A stretch of DNA of 64,000 bases from Thiotrichaceae bacterium. GTDB lineage: Bacteria; Pseudomonadota; Gammaproteobacteria; Beggiatoales; Beggiatoaceae. This document shows positions 54,233 through 62,572 of this stretch, piece by piece. Position 1 is the first letter of the stretch. Every line of letters begins with the position of its first letter. The translations under genes were made by a program, and so were the position numbers. The notes under the pieces are model-generated. The model searched no databases. It saw nothing but the letters and a program-made list of their open reading frames with translations, and was not told where the DNA came from. The stretch lies in the NCBI GenBank assembly GCA_028688145.1, contig JAQTYU010000002.1, positions 1 through 64,000 of the forward strand. Direction: 5' to 3'.

Positions 54233-57010
54233 ATGAAGAACAAAGTGCTATATACAGCCATCAGTGCTGCCCTCATGAGCCCTCTTTCCGCTCATGCGGT
54301 TAATATCTTGATTCCAAATGACGCAAAACAATCCACGTATGCGGTCAATTTAGTTTCTCACGTCGGCAAAACTTGGACTTATAGCGTAAGCCAAGTTCAA
54401 GGACGTACCCTAAGCCACTGGGTTTTAGGGATTAACAACTGTCTGGATAAGGTTACCAGTTCAAAACCTGAATATGATGAACTTGGAAAAGACCCAAGCA
54501 CCGCCGCAAATTTTGTAGGTATTAAGTGGAATACCGCAGGTGGCACGTTCTCTTTCACGCTAGATAAAGAGTACGCAGAAACCACGCTGCAAGCTTTCGT
54601 AAAAACCGCAACTGTTTACAATACTGGGAATATTACGGGTCCTGACTGTTCTAAACCTGTAAGCTCCACCGCTGATGCAGCAGCTAAAGCCGCAGCCGAT
54701 AAGGCAGCCGCTGATGCAGCAGCCAAAGCCGCAGCCGATAAGGCAGCCGCTGATGCAGCAGCCAAAGCCGCAGCCGATAAGGCAGCCGCTGATGCAGCAG
54801 CCAAAGCTGCAGCTGATAAGGTAGCAGCCGACGCAGCAGCTAAAGCCGCAGCTGATAAGGCAGCAGCCGACGCAGCTAAAGCAGCCGCTGACAAAGCCGC
54901 AGCTGATAAAGAAGCTGCCGACAAGAAAGCCGCAGCTGACAAAGAAGCCGCTGATAAAGCAGCCGCTGCCAAATCAGAAGCTGAAAAAGCCGCTGCTGAA
55001 AAAGAAGCGTCTGACAAGAAGGCAACCGCTGAAAAAGAAGCCGCTGATAAGAAAGCTGCGATCGAAAAAGCCGCTGCTGAAAAAGCACTTGCCGACAAGG
55101 TTGCTGCTGAAAAAGACAAGGCAGATAAGGAAGCCGAAAACAAGAAAGCTTCTGCAAAGTCTGAAGCTGAAAAAGAAGCCGCTGAAAAAGAAGCTTCTGA
55201 CAAGAAAGCTGCTTCTGAAAAAGAAGCTGCGGATAAAAATGCAGCAAACAACGAGTCTTCAGACAAGAAGGCTAAAGCTGAAAAAGAAGCTGCTGACAAA
55301 AAAGCGGAAGCTGACAAAGAAGCTTCCGATAAGAAAGCCGCTACCAATTCAGATGCTGACAAAGAGGCTGCTGACAAAGAAGCCGCTGCTAAGAAAGCTG
55401 TCGTAGAGAAAGAAGCCGCTGACAAGAAAGCTGAAGCTGATAAGGAAGCCGCTGACAAGAGAGCCACGGCTGAAAAAGAATCCGCTGATAAGAAAGCCGC
55501 TGCTGAAAAAGAAGCTGCTAGCAAGCAAACACCTGAAAAAGCTGCAATAGATAATGATGCTGCTGATAAGAAGGCAAATGCTGAGAAAGAAGCTGCTAAT
55601 AAGAAAGCTGCTGCTGATAAAGATTGTGCTAACAAGAAAGCCGACATCGAAAAAGAAGCCGCTGACAAGAAAGCCAATCTGAAGACCGATGCTGAGAAAG
55701 AAGCTGTCGATAAAGAAGCAGAAGACAAGAAAACTGCGGCTGACAAAGACTGCGCCAGCAAAAAAGGCGACTTAGACAAGGAAGCTTCTGACAAGAAGGA
55801 TGCTGCTGATAAAGAAGCCTCCGACAAGAAAGATGCCACTGACAAAGCTAAATCTGACAAAGAAACCGCTGATAAAGCCCAAGCCGACAAGGCAAAGTCT
55901 GATAAAGACGCTGCTGATAAAGCCAAAGCTGACAAGGAAAAGGCTGACAAAGAAGCTGCTGACAAAGCTGACAAGGAAAAGGCTACCAAAGATGCTGTTG
56001 GTAAAACTTCCAATACGCTGTGTGCAAGCTCTGCCAACATGGACAGCTATGCTTTCAGCAACAGCCAAGGACATTCTGCTTGGATTCCTGGGATTGCAAC
56101 GGACTTAGTGTTTGCGGATGATACCCCTGGTCATTTCACTGAAAACACTGATGGCACTGCAAAGTTTACGGGTAATTTAGCGCGCAGAGGCGATGCTAAA
56201 CAAGGTTTGATCGTCGATGTGACTTTCACGGGTGCTCAAGCGACTGCGCCTGGCGAACCTAAGAAAGAACTGAATGCCAAAGCCTACAACGAAGGCAAGG
56301 CTGACATGAGCAAGTGGTACTTCTACACGGGCTTTGAAGGCACGCTGACAGGAACGGGCAACTACGAAGGCGGCAAGATTCATATCGTGCGTATGGGTCC
56401 TGCATTCCAAATCGGGAACGGCGCAAACGGTAAGAACATCAACTTTGGTGCATCTGGCTGGTTCAGCTATGACATCGTGTCACAACCTAGCAATCGCAAG
56501 TATGTGTTCTACAAGACCAGCGAACATGCTGACTTTAACGTTGACTTAAGCCCTTGTTCTGAAAAAGGCACGGCAACCAGTCCTGCCAGCAGTGTAGACT
56601 CTGAAGGTAAGAGTAAGCACAGTAATGCGAGCTTTGGCTTACGTGTCACCACGCCTAGAGCTTCTGGCAACGACCTCGAAGTCGAACAAGATGACGACAT
56701 CAGCGTAGATGCTTCAATTATTGCGGATGCTGAACATGTGGGTAAAGCCGCTGACATCATCATGGTCGGTATTCATGGCAACATGGCATTTATGCGCGAT
56801 GGCGACGACTGGAAAGAATGGGACGGAAAGCTTGAACATCTGACCGTTGCTAAGAAAGCTGTCACTTTACCCAGCAGCCCCTTACCTGCCAATGTTCTCA
56901 AAGGCAAGATGACGGGTATGTCTGGTGCTTGTCAGGTTCGTGTGGGTTATCGTGTTGATGGCAAGCTCATCTATAACGATGAAGCACTCAAGTTCACAGT
57001 TAAGAAATAA
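54233..57010 (+). CDS. Exported protein with a long Ala/Lys/Asp/Glu helical stalk between modules A and B-C
   Basis: The 925-residue product has a signal peptide (about 1-22) and module A (about 23-140: LIPNDAKQSTYAV, HWVLGINNCL, GIKWNTAGGTFSFTLDKEY). A charged helical stalk of about 440 residues (about 145-590) is made of AADKAAADAAAKAA-like and EKEAADKKA-like units, similar in composition to the TolA middle domain. Module B (about 595-780) and module C (about 790-925) follow. Two cysteines lie within the stalk (KDCANKK, KDCASKK). The ATG is fixed by AGGTGATT. Modules A and B recur in the next gene and C in the PPC proteins. It could span the periplasm or project from the cell; the function is not known. 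Confidence 0.82.
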   Translation: MKNKVLYTAISAALMSPLSAHAVNILIPNDAKQSTYAVNLVSHVGKTWTYSVSQVQGRTLSHWVLGINNCLDKVTSSKPEYDELGKDPSTAANFVGIKWNTAGGTFSFTLDKEYAETTLQAFVKTATVYNTGNITGPDCSKPVSSTADAAAKAAADKAAADAAAKAAADKAAADAAAKAAADKAAADAAAKAAADKVAADAAAKAAADKAAADAAKAAADKAAADKEAADKKAAADKEAADKAAAAKSEAEKAAAEKEASDKKATAEKEAADKKAAIEKAAAEKALADKVAAEKDKADKEAENKKASAKSEAEKEAAEKEASDKKAASEKEAADKNAANNESSDKKAKAEKEAADKKAEADKEASDKKAATNSDADKEAADKEAAAKKAVVEKEAADKKAEADKEAADKRATAEKESADKKAAAEKEAASKQTPEKAAIDNDAADKKANAEKEAANKKAAADKDCANKKADIEKEAADKKANLKTDAEKEAVDKEAEDKKTAADKDCASKKGDLDKEASDKKDAADKEASDKKDATDKAKSDKETADKAQADKAKSDKDAADKAKADKEKADKEAADKADKEKATKDAVGKTSNTLCASSANMDSYAFSNSQGHSAWIPGIATDLVFADDTPGHFTENTDGTAKFTGNLARRGDAKQGLIVDVTFTGAQATAPGEPKKELNAKAYNEGKADMSKWYFYTGFEGTLTGTGNYEGGKIHIVRMGPAFQIGNGANGKNINFGASGWFSYDIVSQPSNRKYVFYKTSEHADFNVDLSPCSEKGTATSPASSVDSEGKSKHSNASFGLRVTTPRASGNDLEVEQDDDISVDASIIADAEHVGKAADIIMVGIHGNMAFMRDGDDWKEWDGKLEHLTVAKKAVTLPSSPLPANVLKGKMTGMSGACQVRVGYRVDGKLIYNDEALKFTVKK
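54671..54865 (+). repeat. Five tandem 39-bp coding repeats in the stalk
   Basis: Five units of 39 bases start GCTGATGCAGCAGC and encode the 13-residue unit ADAAAKAAADKAA. The first three are nearly identical, and later units drift into the irregular KEAADKKA pattern. The identity suggests recent expansion. Confidence 0.85.
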
Positions 57011-57031
57011 CTGTTGAGTGTATAAATTAGT

Positions 57032-57075
57032 CCCTTTCGTCATATTTTTTGCAAAGTATGATGGAGGGGACTCCT
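57032..57075 (+). terminator. Hairpin after the stalk-protein gene
   Basis: AGTCCCTTTCGTCATA pairs with TATGATGGAGGGGACT with a few mismatches, 22 bases after the stop. The T run sits in the loop rather than after the stem, so termination is less sure. Confidence 0.45.
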
Positions 57076-57192
57076 AAATGTGCTAAATTTAAGACGAGTC
57101 CTATTTTTAAATTTGATTCGCTATACCCCTAAAAATAATAATAAATTAATCTCGGTAAAAAATTAATTCAAGCAAGCTAGAAGGTGATTTTC

Positions 57193-58866
57193 ATGAAAAA
57201 TACATTACTATATTCGGCGATGGTTGCCGTTCTTATGACTCCCGTAGCGCACGCCGTCGTTACACCGCCCACATCCGCAACCATTTTAATTCCAAACGAC
57301 GCAAAACAATCTACGTATGCTGTGAGTTTGGTTTCTCATGTTGGTAAAACTTGGACGTACAGCGTTAGCCAAGTTCAAGGTCGTACTTTGAGCCACTGGG
57401 TTTTAGGCATTAACAACTGCTTAAGCAATGTTGTCAGCTCCAGCCCCAAGGCTGATCAAGTTGGCACAGACCCCAGCACCGATGCAAAGTTTGTCGGTAT
57501 TAAATGGAATACCGCAGGTGGCACGTTCTCCTTCACTTTAGATAAAGAATATGCAGAAACCACGCTGCAAGCTTTTGTGAAAACTGCCACGGTGTATAAC
57601 ACAGGTAGTATTGTCGGCCCTGATTGTTCTAGTCCTGTCGTAACAACCCCTACGACTCCGACTACACCCACAACGCCAACGACGACTCCAACGACTCCCA
57701 CAATGCCTGAGGTCACTGGTTCAACGGGACATATTTTCACCTCGCAAACCTTGTGCGCAAGCCAAGCCAGCACCGACAGCTATGCGTTTAGCAATAGCCA
57801 AGGACACGCTGCCTGGATTCCAGGTATTGCCACGGATTTAGTGTTCTCTAAAGAGGCTCCCGGTAAATTTGTTGAAAATGCCGACGGCACCGCAACGTTC
57901 ACAGGCACTTTAGTCCGCATCAGCGATCCTAAGCAAAGCTTCACCTTGAATGTCACTTTCACAGGCGCACAAGTCACGGCTCCTGGTGAAATCAAGAAGG
58001 AATTGGATGCCAAAGCCTATAACGAAGGCAAGGCAGACATCGCCTCTTGGTATTTCTACACGGGCTTCCAAGGTACTTTGACAGGAACGGGCAGCTACGC
58101 AGGCAGCCAAATCAAAGTGACCCGCGTCGGTCCTGCTTTCCAAGTGGGCACGGGCGCAAATGGCAAAAACGTGCATTTTGGCGCATCAGGCTGGTTCACG
58201 TTTGACATCGTTTCTCAACCCACCAACACCGCCTACAAGTTCTACAAAGGTGGCGAACATGGTGATTTCAACATTGACTTGAATCCTTGTGCAGTCCAAA
58301 GCACCACCACGACTTTATGTGCTTATCGTGCTTATACTGACAAGACTTACGGTCAATACAGTGGCGGTCACTCTGTTTGGATGCCTGACATTGCAACTGA
58401 CTTGATTTTCTTAGACTCCGCTCCCGGTGTTTTGGTAGAAGATTCTGCTAAAGGCAATGCTAAGTTGACGGGCACTTTAGTTCGCGCCAGCAATGCAAAG
58501 AACGGTTTCGTGTTGGATGCCAATTTATCAGGCTTACAAACCACCATGCCTTCTGGCAGCCCCAAGAAAGAGTTGGTTGCTAAAGCTTACTCTGAAAAAG
58601 TCGTCAAACCTGAAACTTGGTATTTCTACACAGGCTTTACAGGCACGTTGACGGGCTTCGGTGATTATGCCGGTGCGAAATTAAACTTCGTGCGCATGGG
58701 ACCTGCCTTACAATTGGGCAATGGCGCAAACGGCAAGAACCTCAACTTCGGTGGTTCTAGCTGGTTCAACTACACCGTGATTTCTCAACCCACGAAAAAA
58801 TCTGTTGTCTTAAAGGGCGACAGAGGCGATTTCAACTTAGATATTAAGACCTGTCCCACTAAGTAA
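57193..58866 (+). CDS. Exported A-B-B module protein of unknown function
   Basis: The 557-residue product has a signal peptide (LLYSAMVAVLMTPVAHA), module A (about 30-150), a Thr/Pro linker (TPTTPTTPTTTPTTPT, about 155-175), and two B modules (about 185-375 and 377-555). Module A is nearly identical to that of the stalk protein, and its two B modules parallel those of the first cluster gene. The start at 57193 follows AGAAGGTGATTTTC, a copy of the leader at 54217-54232. Cys pairs border each B module. No known enzyme motif is visible. Confidence 0.82.
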   Translation: MKNTLLYSAMVAVLMTPVAHAVVTPPTSATILIPNDAKQSTYAVSLVSHVGKTWTYSVSQVQGRTLSHWVLGINNCLSNVVSSSPKADQVGTDPSTDAKFVGIKWNTAGGTFSFTLDKEYAETTLQAFVKTATVYNTGSIVGPDCSSPVVTTPTTPTTPTTPTTTPTTPTMPEVTGSTGHIFTSQTLCASQASTDSYAFSNSQGHAAWIPGIATDLVFSKEAPGKFVENADGTATFTGTLVRISDPKQSFTLNVTFTGAQVTAPGEIKKELDAKAYNEGKADIASWYFYTGFQGTLTGTGSYAGSQIKVTRVGPAFQVGTGANGKNVHFGASGWFTFDIVSQPTNTAYKFYKGGEHGDFNIDLNPCAVQSTTTTLCAYRAYTDKTYGQYSGGHSVWMPDIATDLIFLDSAPGVLVEDSAKGNAKLTGTLVRASNAKNGFVLDANLSGLQTTMPSGSPKKELVAKAYSEKVVKPETWYFYTGFTGTLTGFGDYAGAKLNFVRMGPALQLGNGANGKNLNFGGSSWFNYTVISQPTKKSVVLKGDRGDFNLDIKTCPTK

Positions 58867-58898
58867 GCCTTAATCCCTCAAGTTATCTGTTTAACACG

Positions 58899-58932
58899 CC
58901 CCCAGTCGAAAAATCCTATTTTTCACTGGGGG
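58899..58932 (+). terminator. Hairpin between cluster genes 4 and 5
   Basis: CCCCCAGT plus GAAAAAT pairs with ATTTTTC plus ACTGGGGG around a CCT loop with one bulged base. It sits between the A-B-B gene and the second PPC gene, parallel to the hairpin at 51869. Confidence 0.65.
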
Positions 58933-59020
58933 ATAATTTGTGGACTTGCACATCTCAAATTTATTCTTTAAGGTGTTCATACTTCATACGTGTTGCAACC
59001 TGCCAGAAAGGAATTCCCGA

Positions 59021-60985
59021 TTGAACATTCACCCACGCACCCTACTCAGCAGTAGTTTATTATTTGTCCTGAGTCAAAGCACTTGGGCTGCTGCACCTGT
59101 CAACGATAGCTTAGTTGCTGCTATCGATTTTTCAGGGAAAATTCCGTATACCACGCAACAAAGCACCGTCAGCGCAACCACCGAAGCGGGCGAGTTGATG
59201 TCGAAGTGCTCCAGCAATAACACCGCCAGCGTGTGGTATAAATTCACCCCCAGTGCCGATCAAAATGTGATGTTGGACACGATGGGCTCTGATTATGACA
59301 CCACCTTGTCAATTTGGACGGGCACAGCTCATCCATTGAATGAACTGGCTTGTAATGATGATTCACAAGGTAAACAATCACAACTTGCTTATGCGTTCAA
59401 AGCAGGTACTAGCTATTATGTTGCTGTCACAGGTTACACGGGTGAAACAGGTAAATTAATCCTGAACGCTAAACCGATTACGGCATTAACGAATGATAAT
59501 TTGGTGAATGCGATTGCTGTCCCCTCTGCAAACTACAGCAATATTCAAGTGACCACGGGCGCAAGCATTGAACCCACTGAAATGGTTGCCGATTGCGCGC
59601 TCACCACCTTGGGCAATAGCGTCTGGTATAAATATACCCCCGCCACCAATCAAACCGCCGTCTTTAGTACCTTTGGTTCAGATTACAATACCTTATTATC
59701 TGTCTGGACGGGAACGCAACATCCGCTGACCCAAGTCGCTTGCAATGACGACAGCAATGGTATGCAATCTCAAATTGTGACCCCTTTAACAGCGGGCACG
59801 AGTTATTTTATTAATGTGGCAGGCGTTGCCTCTTCAGGCGGCAGTGCAGAAGCAGGCAATCTGATTTTCAAAGTCAGCACCCCGCCTGTCAATGATGCTT
59901 TAGCCAATGCGACCACGGTGAATGGCTTAACTTACATCGACACTATCAGCACCGCAGGCGCGAGCAATGACACGGGCGAACTGTCGCCAAGCTGCGCTGT
60001 GGGTTCTAACAGTGTTTGGTATAAATACACCGCCACCACCAGCCAAAACGTGAGCTTCGCCACGCTGAAATCCGATTATGACACCGTGATTTCTGTGTGG
60101 ACTGGCGCGGCGCATCCGCTGAAAGAAATCGCCTGTAATGATGATGCCATCACCAGCGATGACCAAGAAAAAGCCTCACAAGTCGCAGTTCCTGTCACCG
60201 CAGGCACAACGTATTATATTGGAATCACTGGGAATTATGGCGGCGCAGGGAAATTAGCTTTCCGTGCAGAAGCTGTGGTCAACAGCATCAAAATTACCCA
60301 ACAACCCACGGCAGCCACGGTAAATTATAACCAACCTGCCACTTTGGCAGTCAGCATCAGCAGCACCGATGGTAAAGCAGTTGCTTTCCAATGGTATGAA
60401 GGCAATGCAGGCGACATCAGCATTCCTGTGGGCGCAAATAGCAATTATTTCACCTCACCTGCTTTAACCCGCAATACCCGTTATTGGGTACGCATTACTA
60501 ATGCCAGCGGCAGCGTAGACAGCGAAGCGGTTTTTGTCAACGTGAAAGCGCCTAATAATGCGAAAGGCGTTGATTTAAATGGGAATACCGTCAGCACCGC
60601 TGCAAGCTTTGGTTTAGAAGTCACCACGCCTAAAGCGTCTGGCAACAATGTGAAGGCTGATCAAGCAGACAATATCAGTGTGGATGCCACCATCACCGCA
60701 GATGCAGCGCATGTGGGCAAAACCGCAGATATTCTCATGGTCGGCATTTATAACAATATCGCGTTTATGCGTAATGGCGATAATTGGACCGCTTGGGATG
60801 GCAGCATTGCCAGCATCGCCGTGGCAAAGAAAGCCGTGGCATTAACCAGCAGTGCCTTACCTGTCAATATTTTCAAAGGCAGTTTTAACGGTTTACCCGG
60901 TAACTTCCAAGTGTATGTAGGTTATCGTGTTGATAATCAAGTTATCTTTAATGGCGGTGAACCGATTAGTTTCCTCATTCAATAA
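59021..60985 (+). CDS. Exported PPC-repeat/Ig/C-module protein, second paralog
   Basis: This is 654 residues with the same layout as the product of 51933-53897: signal peptide (LLSSSLLFVLSQSTWAA), three PPC-like domains (VWYKFTPSADQ, GSDYDTTLSIWTG, CNDD motifs), an Ig-like domain (FQWYEGNAG, RYWVRIT) and the C module (ADILMVGIYNNIAFMR). The frame is open upstream to 58940, but the TTG at 59021, with AAAGGAA nine bases before it, matches the paralog and gives the same length. Sequence identity to the paralog is high throughout, which indicates a tandem duplication. Confidence 0.82.
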   Translation: MNIHPRTLLSSSLLFVLSQSTWAAAPVNDSLVAAIDFSGKIPYTTQQSTVSATTEAGELMSKCSSNNTASVWYKFTPSADQNVMLDTMGSDYDTTLSIWTGTAHPLNELACNDDSQGKQSQLAYAFKAGTSYYVAVTGYTGETGKLILNAKPITALTNDNLVNAIAVPSANYSNIQVTTGASIEPTEMVADCALTTLGNSVWYKYTPATNQTAVFSTFGSDYNTLLSVWTGTQHPLTQVACNDDSNGMQSQIVTPLTAGTSYFINVAGVASSGGSAEAGNLIFKVSTPPVNDALANATTVNGLTYIDTISTAGASNDTGELSPSCAVGSNSVWYKYTATTSQNVSFATLKSDYDTVISVWTGAAHPLKEIACNDDAITSDDQEKASQVAVPVTAGTTYYIGITGNYGGAGKLAFRAEAVVNSIKITQQPTAATVNYNQPATLAVSISSTDGKAVAFQWYEGNAGDISIPVGANSNYFTSPALTRNTRYWVRITNASGSVDSEAVFVNVKAPNNAKGVDLNGNTVSTAASFGLEVTTPKASGNNVKADQADNISVDATITADAAHVGKTADILMVGIYNNIAFMRNGDNWTAWDGSIASIAVAKKAVALTSSALPVNIFKGSFNGLPGNFQVYVGYRVDNQVIFNGGEPISFLIQ

Positions 60986-61004
60986 GGTAAACTAGCCGTT
61001 TTGG

Positions 61005-61037
61005 ACGCTCCTCAGTGTAAACTGGGGAGCGTTTTTG
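61005..61037 (+). terminator. Rho-independent terminator of the cluster
   Basis: ACGCTCCTCAGT and ACTGGGGAGCGT form a strong stem followed by TTTTTGTT, 19 bases after the last cluster gene. Confidence 0.85.
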
Positions 61038-61137
61038 TTGAAACTGAGACATGGGCAAGGGATGATTTCTGTGTTAAATTAACCGAGAATAACGCTACAT
61101 TGATAAGCTCATTCTCCCTTTAATTTTGAGTATTCTA

Positions 61138-61434
61138 ATGAGCGCGTTTTATCACTGGGATGGCGAAGATTTAATCCTTGCCGTACAAGTACAACCGCGT
61201 GCCAGTCAAATGGGCATCGTGGGTGTGCAAGGGGATCGTTTAAAAATTAAATTGACCGCAGCCCCCATCGAAGGGCAAGCGAATGCAGATTTATGTAAAT
61301 TTTTAGCCAAATTATTTGGCGTTGCAAAATCCAAAGTTATTTTATTAAACGGCGAAACCAGCCGCGAAAAAAGATTAAAGATTCAATCGCCTAAAAAAAC
61401 ACCTGAGTTTATGAATCAGTCCGAACTTTTTTAA
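61138..61434 (+). CDS. yggU: YggU/DUF167 family protein
   Basis: This is a small cytoplasmic protein of the UPF0235 family with unknown role. The pattern VQVQPRASQMGIVGVQGDRLKI, then AAPIEGQANADLCKFLAKLF and VILLNGETSREKRLKI is diagnostic. The ATG at 61138 is preferred over a TTG at 61126. The last 15 or so residues (PKKTPEFMNQSELF) extend beyond the usual end. Often found near yggT and proC, here it stands alone between the surface cluster and adk. Confidence 0.88.
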   Translation: MSAFYHWDGEDLILAVQVQPRASQMGIVGVQGDRLKIKLTAAPIEGQANADLCKFLAKLFGVAKSKVILLNGETSREKRLKIQSPKKTPEFMNQSELF

Positions 61435-62422
<988 letters not shown>

Positions 62423-62434
62423 TCGTATTAATCA

Positions 62435-62459
62435 AAGGGGCAGTTTGACTGCCCCTTGT
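62435..62459 (+). terminator. Terminator of adk
   Basis: AAGGGGCAGT and ACTGCCCCTT form a 10-base stem with a three-base loop, 13 bases after the stop codon. Only a short T run follows. Confidence 0.7.
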
Positions 62460-62572
62460 AATCCCTGTTTTTACCGTAACCAACAATCACGGTCAATCCT
62501 CTAAGAAGTGCGTGTACGGTCATCTGTGTTTTGGATGACGACGACTGAAATCTTTATGAGAGGTGTTGATTG

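Noticed and set aside
54671-54865. Regular 39-bp repeats that could suggest a CRISPR array
   Set aside because: The units are contiguous with no unique spacers and lie in frame within a coding region.
54616-56040. A 474-residue open frame on the minus strand rich in Ser, Ala, Leu and Phe
   Set aside because: It is the reverse shadow of the biased Ala/Lys/Asp/Glu stalk codons; repeated units keep this frame open. It has no start signal or family resemblance.
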